A DNA stretch of 64,000 nt from Caulobacter sp. 17J80-11 (GTDB lineage: Bacteria; Pseudomonadota; Alphaproteobacteria; Caulobacterales; Caulobacteraceae). The notes beneath the pieces are model-generated. The model was not told the origin of the DNA, searched no databases, and worked only from the letters and a program-made list of their open reading frames with translations. Of the stretch, positions 9,537 to 17,942 are shown piece by piece. The position numbers and the translations under genes were made by a program. Every line of letters starts with the position of its first letter. Positions within the stretch are counted from its first letter, which is position 1. Location: NCBI RefSeq assembly GCF_014349105.1, contig NZ_JACSJI010000009.1, forward strand, positions 1 through 64,000, given 5' to 3'.

Positions 9537-11447
9537 TTAGTGGCCAGCCGGGCCGCCGGTCGTGTTGTCCGCCCCGTGGGCCCACTTCTTGATGAAGGGG
9601 CTGATCACGAGGAAGGCGACGCCGAAGCCCACGCCCCACCAGCCGAGCATCTCGAAGATGTTCAGCGAGGTGTCGAGGGCCGCCTTCGGGTCCAGCACCT
9701 GGCCGCCGACGGTCTCGGTGCCGGCCATGCCGGCGATCCAGCCGCCGACGAACTGGGCGATCGAGCTGGCCAGGAACCACACGGCCATCATGAAGGAGAC
9801 GACCGAGGCCACCGACAGCTTGGTGATCTCCGACAGGCCCACCGGCGACAGGCAGAGCTCGCCGGTCGTGTGGAGCATGTAGAGCAGGCCCAGCATGATC
9901 AGCGGCACGCGGAAGGCGTCGCTGACCAGGCCGCTGTTCGCGGCCCACACCACCACCAGGAAGCCGAGGCCGACCTGCAGCAGGCCCAGACCGAACTTCA
10001 GCACCGGGTTCGGATCCTTGTTGCGCCGGCCCAGGAAGGCCCACAGGGCCGCGAAGATCGGGGCGAAGATCAGGATGAAGCCGGCGTTGAACGACTGGGT
10101 CTGAGCCGCGGTGATCTGGGAGTCGATCCAGATGCCGGTCGGCGTGAACATGCCGTTCGACAGGGCGATCCCGGCCGCCTTCAGCTGCGCCTCGGTGGCG
10201 AAGGTGAGCAGGCCGTTGAACATGACCATCGGCGCCTGGGTGATGTTCAGGTCGACGTTGCGGTCGGCGAACAGGTTGAGCGAGGTGCCGGCCTGTTCGA
10301 ACAGGGTGAAGAACACCACCGCGCCGAAGATCAGCACCACGGCCAGCAGCATGCGCTGGCGCTCGACCCAGTTCTTGCAGACGAACACCAGGATGAAGGC
10401 GATCGCCGCCAGCGAGGCGATGATGCCCGCGCTCAGCGCGATGCCGACCCAGTCGTTGCGCTGGACCAGCAGCCAGACCACGCCCACGCCCAGCAGGCCC
10501 AGGATGTAGATCAGGTACTCGCGGTTGATCGGGCCGACCAGCGGCTTCTTCAGCTGTTCCGGGTTCGGCGGCTCGCCCTTGCCCTGCAGCAGCGGCTTGC
10601 CGAGCACGAACACGACGTAGCCGGCCAGCATGCCGACGCCGGCCAGGCCGAAGCCCGCCCACCAGCCGACGTTCTGACCCAGGTAGCCGCACAGAGCCGA
10701 GGCCCAGAACGCGCCGAGGTTGATGCCGTAGTAGTAGAGGGTGAAACCAGAGTCCCGACGCGGGTCGGCTTCCGGGTACAGCTGGCCGACGATGGTCGAG
10801 ATGTTCGGCTTCAGGAAGCCGACGCCCATGATGATCAGCGACAGGGCCAGGTAGAAGATGTTGACGTAGAGCGGGTCGCGGGTCTCGGTCAGCTTGAACT
10901 CGCCCTTGGGCAGCACGGCCGGGATCGAGGCGTTGGCCGGCAGACCCTGGATTTCCAGGCCGCCGTCCGGGCTGGCCTTGTACTCGAAGGGCTTGCCGTC
11001 GACGACGAGGCGCACCTGACGGTCGGCGCCGCGGCCTTCCATCTGCATCTCGTACTGCTGGCCCTGGAAGGTCAGGTGCTGCTTGGCCGGGTCGCCTTCG
11101 GCGCCCATCAGCAGGTGACCGAACACCAGCAGCAGGGCGCCGAACGCCACCGCCTTACGGGTGCCCAGGAAACGGTCCGCGACGAAGCCGCCCAGCAGCG
11201 GCAGCAGATACACCAGAGAGGTGTAGGAGCCGTACTGGTTGCTCGAGAACTTGTCGTCGAACAGGAAGTGCTGCGTGAGATAGAAAATCAGGATCCCGCG
11301 CATGCCGTAGTAGGAGAAGCGCTCCCACATCTCGGCGAAGAACAGGATGATCAGGCCCTTCGGATGATTCCGTAGGATCTGCATCAGGACGGGGATCCCT
11401 GTCACCAGGGTGATCACCAGCCCGACCAGGATGACGATATTATTCAT
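9537..11447 (-). CDS. POT/PTR-family proton:oligopeptide symporter
   Basis: Inner-membrane major facilitator of the proton-dependent oligopeptide transporter family, importing di- and tripeptides. The diagnostic N-terminal ExxER motif is EMWERF (residues 39-44, followed by SYYGMR), and the second signature is TLYYYGINLGAFWAS. At 636 residues it is longer than the 450-500 typical of bacterial members, largely because of a hydrophilic segment (about residues 117-192) between the third and fourth membrane spans. This segment has repeated short beta-like stretches such as YEMQMEG and VRLVVDGKPFEYK. It is transcribed alone and converges on the TonB-receptor array. Substrate assignment is from the family only. 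Confidence 0.92.
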   Translation of the reverse strand: MNNIVILVGLVITLVTGIPVLMQILRNHPKGLIILFFAEMWERFSYYGMRGILIFYLTQHFLFDDKFSSNQYGSYTSLVYLLPLLGGFVADRFLGTRKAVAFGALLLVFGHLLMGAEGDPAKQHLTFQGQQYEMQMEGRGADRQVRLVVDGKPFEYKASPDGGLEIQGLPANASIPAVLPKGEFKLTETRDPLYVNIFYLALSLIIMGVGFLKPNISTIVGQLYPEADPRRDSGFTLYYYGINLGAFWASALCGYLGQNVGWWAGFGLAGVGMLAGYVVFVLGKPLLQGKGEPPNPEQLKKPLVGPINREYLIYILGLLGVGVVWLLVQRNDWVGIALSAGIIASLAAIAFILVFVCKNWVERQRMLLAVVLIFGAVVFFTLFEQAGTSLNLFADRNVDLNITQAPMVMFNGLLTFATEAQLKAAGIALSNGMFTPTGIWIDSQITAAQTQSFNAGFILIFAPIFAALWAFLGRRNKDPNPVLKFGLGLLQVGLGFLVVVWAANSGLVSDAFRVPLIMLGLLYMLHTTGELCLSPVGLSEITKLSVASVVSFMMAVWFLASSIAQFVGGWIAGMAGTETVGGQVLDPKAALDTSLNIFEMLGWWGVGFGVAFLVISPFIKKWAHGADNTTGGPAGH

Positions 11448-11602
11448 GCGCGACCTTCGCGTTTCCCAAGGCGGCGCAGAGATTTACACCACGGCCGCCC
11501 CCCATAAGCGCGGGATGAGATCACGCACTGTAAGGGTTTACAAGCAAGTACCCTTAAGGCGGGTGCGGCCATGCGCCAAGCGGCGAGGTGTCGCGCGATC
11601 GG
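11448..11602. promoter_or_regulatory. Intergenic region upstream of the symporter gene
   Basis: About 155 bases that must carry the symporter promoter on the minus strand. I see no clear operator; the stretch GTAAGGGTTTACAAGCAAGTACCCTTA at 11530-11556 contains the inverted words TAAGGGT and ACCCTTA. Confidence 0.35.
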
Positions 11603-12640
11603 TCACATCGCCGACAGGTCGATGACGAAGCGGTAGCGCACGTCGCTCTTCAGCATGCGCTCGTAGGCCTGGTTGATCCCTTCGGGCCGGATGGTCTCGA
11701 CCTCGGCGGCGATGCCGTGCTCGGCGCAGAAGTCGAGCATCTCCTGGGTCTCGCGGATCCCGCCGATCAGCGAACCGGCCACGCTGCGCCGGCGGGCGAT
11801 CAGCGGCAGGGCGTTGACGTGCAGGGCCTCGGTGGTCAGGCCCAGCATCACCATGGTGCCGTCGCGGGCCAGCAGGCCCACGTGCTGGCCGATCTCGTGC
11901 GTGGCCGAGACGGTGTTGAGGATCAGGTCGAAGCGGCCGCGCGCGGCGCGCATGGCGTCGCGGTCCTTCGAGATCAGGAAGTCGTGGGCGCCGAAGCGCT
12001 GGGCGTCGGCCTTCTTGCGGTCGGAGGTGGAGATCACCGTCACCTCGCAGCCCAGCGCCACGGCCAGTTGCACCGCCATGTGGCCGAGACCGCCCAGGCC
12101 GATCACCGCCACGCGCGTGCCGCGCCCGGCCTTCCACCGCTTCAGCGGCGACCAGGTGGTGATCCCCGCGCACAGCAGCGGCGCGGCCTTCTCCAACGGG
12201 ATGGCGGCCGGGATGGTCAGGACGAAGTCCTGGTCGACGGTGATCTTCGTCGAGTAGCCGCCCTGGGTCGGCTGGTCGTGCTTGTCGGTCCCGCCGTAGG
12301 TCGGGACCATGTGATCGCAGTACTGCTCCAGCCCTTCGGCGCACTCGCCGCAGTGGCGGCAGGAGTCGACCATGCAGCCCACGCCCACCCGGTCGCCGGG
12401 GCGGAAGCGGGTCACCCCCTCGCCCACCTTGGCGACCGTGCCGACGATCTCGTGGCCGGGCACCAGCGGATAGCGCGTGTTGCCCAGGTCGTTCTTCACC
12501 AGGTGCACGTCGGAGTGACAGACGCCGCACCAGCGGATGTCGATCAGCACCTCGCCCGGATCCGGCTCGCGCCGCTCGAACGACCACGGCTTGAGCGGGG
12601 TCTCGGCGTCGAACGCAGCGTAGCCTTTCACGGGGATCAC
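11603..12640 (-). CDS. Zinc-dependent NAD(P) alcohol dehydrogenase (YahK/CAD-like)
   Basis: Medium-chain dehydrogenase/reductase of the cinnamyl-alcohol/YahK group, reducing aldehydes with NADPH in the cytoplasm. Catalytic zinc: CGVCHSDVH and GHEIVG. Structural zinc: the four-Cys lobe CRHCGECAEGLEQYC plus the upstream GCMVDS region. Cofactor binding: GLGGLGHMAVQLA. The start is the GTG at 12640 (VIPVKGYAAFD), preceded by GGAG; this matches the usual family N-terminus and gives 345 residues. An upstream ATG would run into the repeat element at 12681-12818 and is not credible. The natural substrate is not deducible. Confidence 0.9.
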   Translation of the reverse strand: MIPVKGYAAFDAETPLKPWSFERREPDPGEVLIDIRWCGVCHSDVHLVKNDLGNTRYPLVPGHEIVGTVAKVGEGVTRFRPGDRVGVGCMVDSCRHCGECAEGLEQYCDHMVPTYGGTDKHDQPTQGGYSTKITVDQDFVLTIPAAIPLEKAAPLLCAGITTWSPLKRWKAGRGTRVAVIGLGGLGHMAVQLAVALGCEVTVISTSDRKKADAQRFGAHDFLISKDRDAMRAARGRFDLILNTVSATHEIGQHVGLLARDGTMVMLGLTTEALHVNALPLIARRRSVAGSLIGGIRETQEMLDFCAEHGIAAEVETIRPEGINQAYERMLKSDVRYRFVIDLSAM

Positions 12641-12680
12641 GGACGGTTCTCCAAGCTGTGCCGTTTGCACGCTATCGGAA

Positions 12681-12818
12681 TCCCTCTCCCAGAGGGAGAG
12701 GGTGGGGCCCATGCGAAGCATGGGAGGGTGAGGGGTTACGCGGCCGACCGCGGGCCCCTCATCCTTCCCACCCGCTTCGCGGGCGGGCCCCTTCATTCTC
12801 CCGACCGGGAGAAGGAGA
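12681..12818. repeat. Intergenic palindromic element (CCCTCTCCC type)
   Basis: A mosaic of nested inverted repeats bounded by TCCCTCTCCC and its partner GGGAGAAGGAG. Internal hairpins include CCCATGCGAAGCATGGG and CCCGCTTCGCGGG. No coding capacity. The sequence style is that of dispersed intergenic repeats of GC-rich proteobacteria; only one copy is in this window. Confidence 0.7.
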
Positions 12819-13574
12819 TCAGGGCCGGCCGACCCGCTCGATCAGCGCCACGGCCGCGGATGGATTGCGCACCTTCGCGCCGGAGATGAAGTAGGCGAAC
12901 ACGTCGCCGCGTTTCGCCCACCCCTCGGCCTGCTTCGCCGCCGCGTCGAGCTCCGCAGCCGTCATGCCGGTCGGCTCGTCCTCGCGGCTGGACATCAGCC
13001 GGGCGTAGGTGAAGTCGGCGGTCGGCTGGTCGATGCGCGGCCAGTTCGGCTCCTCGTCGTCCACGGCGTAGACGATCGCCGCGCCGTACTTGGCGGCCAG
13101 GTCGTAGAAGGCCTGGGTGTCGAAGCTGGGGTGACGGACCTCCAGCGCGTGGCGCAGGCGCAGCCCGTCCTTCTCCCTGGGCAGCAGCTTCAGGAAGCCT
13201 TCGAAGTCCTCGGCGTCGAACTTCTTGGTGCCCATGAACTGCCAGTTGATCGGGCCCAGCTTGTCGCCCAGCGCCGTCAGCCCCTGGGACAGGAAGCGGT
13301 CCATGGACTCGCCCATGTCGGCCAGCACCTTGCGGTTGGTGCAGTAGCGGCTGGCCTTCACCGAAAACACGAAGCCGTCGGGCGTCTCGGCCGCCCACTT
13401 CATCCAGCTGTCCGGCTTGAACGTGGAGTAGTAGGTGCCGTTGATCTCGATCGAGGTCAGCTGGCGCGAGGCGTATTCAAGCTCGCGCTTCTGGGCCAGG
13501 CCGTCCGGATAGAACGGCCCCCGCCACGGCTCGAACGTCCAGCCGCCGACGCCGACGTAGATCTTTCCGCTCAT
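12819..13574 (-). CDS. DUF72 (YecE-like) TIM-barrel protein
   Basis: A 251-residue member of the DUF72/YecE family, whose biochemical role is not established. Family features seen: N-terminal IYVGVGGWTFEPWRGPFYP, the SIEINGTYYS block, FSVKASRYCTNRK, and the C-terminal DVFAYFISGAKVRNP. The ATG at 13574 (MSGKIYVG) is chosen because it begins the conserved domain; the longer frame upstream reads through a REP-like repeat at 13606. It lies between a palindromic element and a REP element and is probably monocistronic. Confidence 0.88.
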   Translation of the reverse strand: MSGKIYVGVGGWTFEPWRGPFYPDGLAQKRELEYASRQLTSIEINGTYYSTFKPDSWMKWAAETPDGFVFSVKASRYCTNRKVLADMGESMDRFLSQGLTALGDKLGPINWQFMGTKKFDAEDFEGFLKLLPREKDGLRLRHALEVRHPSFDTQAFYDLAAKYGAAIVYAVDDEEPNWPRIDQPTADFTYARLMSSREDEPTGMTAAELDAAAKQAEGWAKRGDVFAYFISGAKVRNPSAAVALIERVGRP

Positions 13575-13605
13575 TGGTGTGCCCCGTTCCCTGTACGCCG
13601 GCCCG

Positions 13606-13635
13606 CCCTCATCCTGAGCCTGTCGAAGGACGAGG
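13606..13635 (+). repeat. REP-like element, single copy
   Basis: CCCTCATCCTGAGCCTGTCG followed by AAGGACGAGG. This is the unpaired copy of the family that occurs as inverted pairs at 18737-18818, 24604-24685 and 41479-41559. Confidence 0.85.
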
Positions 13636-13707
13636 ATTGCGGGCCCTTCGTAAACCTCGGGCGTATGGCGCGCCAAGCGCCTTGGGGAATCGTCTGCGGT
13701 CGACGCG

Positions 13708-14043
13708 TCAGAGCCGCGCGGCCGCCAGCTTCGATCGCCACTCGATGGAGCGCTCCTTCAGCGCGGTGCGAACCAGGTAGGGCGAGAGGTCGGCTTCCAG
13801 CTGTTCCAACGGCTCGAAGCTGAAGGCGTCTTCCCCGTGCGCTGCCCACGCCGCCTGCACGTCCCGGTTCATGCAGCTGCCGTGCTTGAGCGAGAACCAC
13901 AGGCCGTTCTGCTGGGTGGCCAGGTGGCGGCTCTCGCCGACCCAGACCTGGCCAGTCGCGGCGCAGCGGACGGCGAACACGCCCGCCGCGGTCTTGCGTT
14001 CCTTGTAGGCCGCGGCGGCGGCCCTCCGATCGGCGGCGTCCAT
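13708..14043 (-). CDS. GIY-YIG nuclease-like protein
   Basis: A 111-residue cytoplasmic protein resembling the short alphaproteobacterial GIY-YIG proteins. After a basic helix (KERKT) it has AGVFAVRCAATGQVWVGESRHL, where GVF and VWVG stand for the GIY and YIG strands, then NGLWFSLKHGSCMNRDVQAAW and DAFSFEPLEQLE. Members with this pattern are annotated as GIY-YIG nuclease family proteins, but activity has not been shown for this short type to my knowledge. Separate promoter likely; the neighbours are unrelated. Confidence 0.75.
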   Translation of the reverse strand: MDAADRRAAAAAYKERKTAAGVFAVRCAATGQVWVGESRHLATQQNGLWFSLKHGSCMNRDVQAAWAAHGEDAFSFEPLEQLEADLSPYLVRTALKERSIEWRSKLAAARL

Positions 14044-14144
14044 CAGCCCTGCTCCGTGAGGTTCGGCAGGGTTCTACCCGGATGAAACACTTGCGGTCAA
14101 TTTACCCGGGCGATATTGGCGGCGGAAAGCCGCAAGGAGCCGCC

Positions 14145-14567
14145 ATGACCGCCCACCTCGAACCGACTGAAGCGGCCGGGCGCGCCCTGTTCATGCGCGG
14201 GATCGTCGGGCCGGTGGTCATGCTGAACCTGATGCGGTTTCGCGCGGTCGCGGACTATGCCGCCGCGCCGGAGCTGGCGCCCGCCGCCCCGATCAGCGGC
14301 GCCGCAGCTTTCGACCGTTATATCCGGCACACCCTGCCCTTCCTCACGGCCAGCGGCGGCGAGTTGCGGTTCTACGGCGACGGCGGCGGTTTCCTCATCG
14401 GTCCCGCGGACGAGCGCTGGGACGCGGCCATGCTGGTTCGTCAGTCCAGCCTGCAGAGCTTCCTGGCCTTCGCCTCCGACGCCGCCTACCTGGCCGGGAT
14501 CGGCCACCGGACCGCGGCGCTGGAGGACTCCCGGCTGCTGCCGCTGGTGCAGACCGCGCCGCTCTAG
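14145..14567 (+). CDS. DUF1330-like dimeric alpha/beta-barrel protein
   Basis: 140 residues from the ATG at 14145, chosen for its AAGGAG SD. The pattern VVMLNLMRFRAVADY near the N-terminus, then a Tyr/His-containing middle (FDRYIRHTLPFLTASGGELRFYG) and ERWDAAMLVRQSSLQSFLAFASD, matches the small ferredoxin-like stress-protein/NIPSNAP superfamily that includes DUF1330. No catalytic function can be assigned. It is divergent from the GIY-YIG gene and convergent with a tiny membrane-protein gene. Confidence 0.7.
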   Translation: MTAHLEPTEAAGRALFMRGIVGPVVMLNLMRFRAVADYAAAPELAPAAPISGAAAFDRYIRHTLPFLTASGGELRFYGDGGGFLIGPADERWDAAMLVRQSSLQSFLAFASDAAYLAGIGHRTAALEDSRLLPLVQTAPL

Positions 14568-14570
14568 GGC

Positions 14571-14699
14571 TCAGCGCTTCGAGACTTCCCGCGGCTTGCG
14601 GGCCGGGCGCTGGGTGACGAACCGGGCGTAGGCGAGCGCGCCCATGAAGGCCCCGAACACGGCCAGGATCAGGATTTCATACATGGTCTCGTAGGACAT
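14571..14699 (-). CDS. Small single-pass membrane protein (42 aa)
   Basis: MSYETMYEILILAVFGAFMG begins a 42-residue protein with one hydrophobic helix (about residues 7-26) and a basic tail (RPARKPREVSKR), predicted to sit in the cytoplasm by the positive-inside rule. The ATG at 14699 follows GGGGAG at good spacing. A 178-residue frame reading through the same DNA is low-complexity and not believed. Function unknown. Confidence 0.55.
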   Translation of the reverse strand: MSYETMYEILILAVFGAFMGALAYARFVTQRPARKPREVSKR

Positions 14700-14891
14700 C
14701 GCCGCAGCTCCCCGCGCCGGGCCGTCCGGGCGTGGACGGCCCCGGGCGCCCGTCCTGCTTAGGCGGCGTCCTCGGCGACGGACATTCCGGTGTTTCCCGT
14801 AGGCGCGGCCCTCGCGGGCGGCCGCTCCGGTTGAGAGTCGGTCCAAGGCGCGCCATTTGACCCGGGAAAGCAGCAAACGGAATCCGGCCAG

Positions 14892-15140
14892 ATGAACGCC
14901 ACCTATTCGACGGCGGCCGACGCCCGCTTCTTGGCTCAGGAACGGATTGTCGACGCCCTGATACGCGTGCTCAGCCTCCGGCACCCGGAGCTTCTGGACG
15001 AACTGAACGACGTGCTGTCCGACACGGCGCATACACACGCCGGAACGCCTTCGGAAGACGAAAGCGTTCAGCACCAGGTGCGTCGCCGACTGGCCGAAGC
15101 GCAACAATTCACCAGCGCTTACGGCGGCGGCCGGGCGTAG
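14892..15140 (+). CDS. Hypothetical protein, 82 aa
   Basis: Soluble, mostly helical and acidic. The first half (ARFLAQERIVDALIRVLSLRHPELLDEL) looks like a regular amphipathic helix pair, and the tail is a second helix with QVRRRLAEAQQF. Base use at third positions fits a real gene. I do not recognise a family. It converges with gshA, whose stop lies a few bases downstream. Confidence 0.55.
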   Translation: MNATYSTAADARFLAQERIVDALIRVLSLRHPELLDELNDVLSDTAHTHAGTPSEDESVQHQVRRRLAEAQQFTSAYGGGRA

Positions 15141-15143
15141 CCC

Positions 15144-16499
15144 CTAGTACGCGAACTCCTGGTAGACCCTGGTCACGTCGCCGTTCCACGGCCCGTGGTA
15201 GCGCTCCAGCAGGCGGTCGGCCGCGGTCATGCCGCTCTCGGCGATCTCGTCCAGCTCCGACAGATAGCCGGTCTCGTCGACCAGGCCGGCGTGGAAGCGG
15301 GCGCGGCGGCGCAGGCCGTGGCGGGAGATGTCGAGCACGTCCTTGGCGATGTCCTGAACGCTGCGGCCGTTCACCACCGCCTTCAGGCCCAGGCGCGTGA
15401 CGTCGCGGCGCAGCTTCTCGTGCGTTTCGATCGGCCAGTCCTTCACCAGGTCCCAGGCGGCGGCCTGGGCGTCGGCGTCGTACATGATGCCGGTCCAGAA
15501 CGCCTGCAGGGCGCAGATGCGGCTCCACGGACCGGCGTCGGCCCCGCGCATCTCCAGATAGCTCTTCAGGCGGACTTCCGGGAACAGGGTGGTCAGGTGA
15601 TCGGCCCAGTCCTTCAGGGTCGGACGCTCGCCCGGCAGTTCGGCCAGCTCGCCCTTCATGAAGGCCTCGAAGCTGCGGCCCGAGAGGTCGACGTACTTGC
15701 CGTCGCGCTTGGCGAAGTACATCGGCACCTTGAGCGCGTAGCGGGCGTAGGCCTCGAACCCGAAGCCCTCCTTGAACACGAAGTCCAGCATGCCGGTTCG
15801 GTCCGGATCGGTGTCGGTCCAGACGTTGGCGCGGAAGGTCAGGAAGCCGTTCGGCTTGCCTTCCGTGAACGGAGAATTGGCGAACAGGGCGGTGGCGATC
15901 GGCTGCAGGGCCAGGCCGACGCGGAACTTCTCGACCATGTCGGCCTCGGAGCCGAAGTCGAGGTTGGTCTGCACCGTGCAGGTGCGCAGCATCATGTCGA
16001 GGCCGAGCGTGCCCTTCTTGGGCATGTAGGCGCGCATGATGTCGTAGCGGCCCTTGGGCATGATCGGCACGTCCTCGCGCCGCCACATCGGATCGAAGCC
16101 CAGACCGATGAAGCCCAAGCCGATCTCGTCGGCCACCGCCTTCACCTCGCGCAGGTGGCTGCCGGTCTCGTCGCAGATCTCGTGGATGTCGCTGAGCGGC
16201 GCGCCGGACAGTTCGAACTGACCGCCCGGCTCGAGCGTCACCGACGCCTTGCCGCGTTCCAGCGCGATCACGTGGCCGCCCTCGGAAACCGGCGTCCAGC
16301 CGAACCGGGTCAGGCCCTGCAGCATGGCGTGGATGCCGTCCGGGCCCTCGTAGGCCGGGCGGCGGAAGTCCTTCAGGCGGAAGCCGAACTTCTCGTGCTC
16401 GGCGCCGATGCGCCATTGCTCGCGGGGCTTGGAGCCCTTGGCCAGGTAGGCCACCAGGTCCTCGAAGACCAGCGGGCGGTCCAGCACGACGTCGGCCAT
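15144..16499 (-). CDS. gshA: Glutamate-cysteine ligase (plant/alphaproteobacterial type)
   Basis: First enzyme of glutathione synthesis: ATP-dependent ligation of L-glutamate and L-cysteine. 451 residues from the ATG at 16499 (MADVVLDRPL), matching the class II family rather than the enterobacterial one. Seen: RIGAEHEKFGF (substrate/metal-binding region with conserved E-H-E), ITLEPGGQFELSG-like ASVTLEPGGQFELSGAPL, IMRAYMPKKGTLGLDMM, CTVQTNLDF and RSWEPHLRPAGVL-type sequence replaced here by GPWSRICALQAFWTGIMYD. The gene probably has its own promoter; rsmE lies upstream in the same direction after a 132-base gap. Confidence 0.93.
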   Translation of the reverse strand: MADVVLDRPLVFEDLVAYLAKGSKPREQWRIGAEHEKFGFRLKDFRRPAYEGPDGIHAMLQGLTRFGWTPVSEGGHVIALERGKASVTLEPGGQFELSGAPLSDIHEICDETGSHLREVKAVADEIGLGFIGLGFDPMWRREDVPIMPKGRYDIMRAYMPKKGTLGLDMMLRTCTVQTNLDFGSEADMVEKFRVGLALQPIATALFANSPFTEGKPNGFLTFRANVWTDTDPDRTGMLDFVFKEGFGFEAYARYALKVPMYFAKRDGKYVDLSGRSFEAFMKGELAELPGERPTLKDWADHLTTLFPEVRLKSYLEMRGADAGPWSRICALQAFWTGIMYDADAQAAAWDLVKDWPIETHEKLRRDVTRLGLKAVVNGRSVQDIAKDVLDISRHGLRRRARFHAGLVDETGYLSELDEIAESGMTAADRLLERYHGPWNGDVTRVYQEFAY

Positions 16500-16631
16500 G
16501 AATTCGGACTCCCAGATGGCGGGGAGGTTCGCGCCTCCCTTCCGCGCAATTCGCAACAGTGGCCGCTACATGGGCGGTACAGGCGACCGGCTCAAGCCCC
16601 TAACGCAGAGCTTGTAGTTCAGCCCCAACGT

Positions 16632-17387
16632 TCAGGCCCAGTCGCCCAGCGCGGCCTGCCAGAGCGTCAGGGCCGAAATCGCCGCCGTATCCGCCCTGAG
16701 GATGCGCGGCCCCAAGGTCACCGGCGTGACGAAGGAAAGTTCGCGCAGCCGCGCCCGCTCGGCGGGATCGAAACCGCCTTCCGGCCCGATCAATATAGCC
16801 CAAGACCTGCTTTCGTTCCCGCCCAAAGCGTCGAGGGCCGGCTGGGCGCGTCCGGCCGCCCCGCCCCACTCGGCCTGGGGATCGTCGCCGGCCTCGTCGC
16901 AGAACATCAGCTGGCGGTTCGCGTCCCAGCCGTCCAGCAGGCGCTCCAGCTTCTCCGGCGCGAGGATCTGCGGCACGTCCAGCCGTTCGGTCTGCTCGGC
17001 CGCCTCGGTGGCGATCGCCTGCAGGCGCGCGACATTGGTGTGGTCGGCGTTGGTGCGCCGCGTGGTCACCAGCCGCACGCGCGCCGCGCCCAGCTCGGTC
17101 GCCTTCTCGACGATGGTCTCCAGCGCCGCGCGCTTGACGAGCGCGACGACCAGCTCGACGTCGGGCACGCCGGCCTGGGCGCGGGTCTGTTCCTCCACCT
17201 CAAGCACGCAGGCGCGCTTGGAGGTCTCGGCCAGCCGCGCCCGCCATTCGCCGTCGCGGCCGTTGAACAGCAACACCGCCTCGCCCGTTTGGAGTCGCAT
17301 GACGGTCAGGAGGTAGCGCGCCTGGTCGGCCGGAAGCTCGACTCGGGCGCCGGCGCTGAGCGAAGGTTCGACGTGAAGACGGATCAT
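16632..17387 (-). CDS. rsmE: 16S rRNA (uracil1498-N3)-methyltransferase
   Basis: SPOUT-fold enzyme methylating U1498 of 16S rRNA using S-adenosylmethionine. The 251 residues are a normal length. The N-terminal PUA-like part has LPADQARYLLTVMRLQTGE. The C-terminal trefoil knot carries AILIGPEGGF and TLGPRILRADTAAI, the signature SAM-binding knot motifs. It is upstream of gshA on the same strand and divergent from the gene at 17430, with only about 40 bases between starts. Confidence 0.95.
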   Translation of the reverse strand: MIRLHVEPSLSAGARVELPADQARYLLTVMRLQTGEAVLLFNGRDGEWRARLAETSKRACVLEVEEQTRAQAGVPDVELVVALVKRAALETIVEKATELGAARVRLVTTRRTNADHTNVARLQAIATEAAEQTERLDVPQILAPEKLERLLDGWDANRQLMFCDEAGDDPQAEWGGAAGRAQPALDALGGNESRSWAILIGPEGGFDPAERARLRELSFVTPVTLGPRILRADTAAISALTLWQAALGDWA

Positions 17388-17429
17388 CCGCGCGACTTAG
17401 CCCTCCGCGTCGATCGAAGGAAGAACGCC

Positions 17430-17942
17430 ATGCTGGACCGACGCCTCGCCCTCGCCGCCCTGGCCGCCGCGCCCCTGCTCTTCGCCGCCGCGCCAGCCGA
17501 TCCGCTGGCCGGCAACTGGACGCTGGACGCCCAGGCCAGCGACAACGTCTCGGCTGCGATCGACAAGGCGATCGCCGCGATGAACTTCGCGATCCGTCCG
17601 ATTGCGAAGAGCCGGCTGATGAAGACCAATCCGGTCTACAAAACCCTCGGCATCACCCTGCCGCCCGGCAAGATCAGCGTCAGCTTCGACGGCTACGCGC
17701 CCGCGGTGGGCCCGGCCGACGGCTCTACGGTCAAGTGGAAGCGCCGCGACGGCGAGGTGCTGGACCTCAGCAACCACATCGCCGGCGGCCAGCTGATCCA
17801 GACCTTCAGCGCGCCGGACGGCGTGCGCAAGAACGTCTACTCCGTCGGCGCCGACGGGCGCCTGACCCTGGCCGCGACGGTCACCAGCCCCAAGCTGCCC
17901 AAGCCGCTCACCTACAAGCTCGTCTTCCGGAAAGCCGGCTGA
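17430..17942 (+). CDS. Secreted small protein of unknown function
   Basis: 170 residues with a Sec signal (MLDRRLALAALAAAPLLFAA, cleavage near AAAPAD), then PLAGNWTLDAQASDNVSAAI, which has the GxW of lipocalin-like beta-barrels, and later beta-rich sequence (KISVSFDGYAP, VKWKRRDGEVLDL). A periplasmic binding or lipocalin-like role is possible but unproved. The SD GAAGGA precedes the ATG. Its TGA overlaps the ATG of ppk2 (TGATG), so the two are translationally coupled. Confidence 0.75.
   Translation: MLDRRLALAALAAAPLLFAAAPADPLAGNWTLDAQASDNVSAAIDKAIAAMNFAIRPIAKSRLMKTNPVYKTLGITLPPGKISVSFDGYAPAVGPADGSTVKWKRRDGEVLDLSNHIAGGQLIQTFSAPDGVRKNVYSVGADGRLTLAATVTSPKLPKPLTYKLVFRKAG

Noticed and set aside
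7099-10692. A 1197-codon open frame on the minus strand across receptor 3 and part of the symporter
   Set aside because: It is antisense to receptor 3 and out of frame with the POT gene; composition is Arg/Gly/Ala-rich with no domains. Long spurious frames are expected at this GC.
12640-12796. N-terminal extension of the alcohol dehydrogenase
   Set aside because: It reads through a palindromic repeat and lacks an SD; the GTG at 12640 matches the family start.
14571-15107. A 178-codon protein ending in the small membrane protein
   Set aside because: The upstream 136 codons have no SD or domain and overlap the more plausible 82-residue gene on the other strand.
15195-17942. A 915-codon plus-strand frame covering gshA and rsmE
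   Set aside because: Only its last 170 codons (from the ATG at 17430) form a real gene; the rest is antisense to gshA and rsmE.
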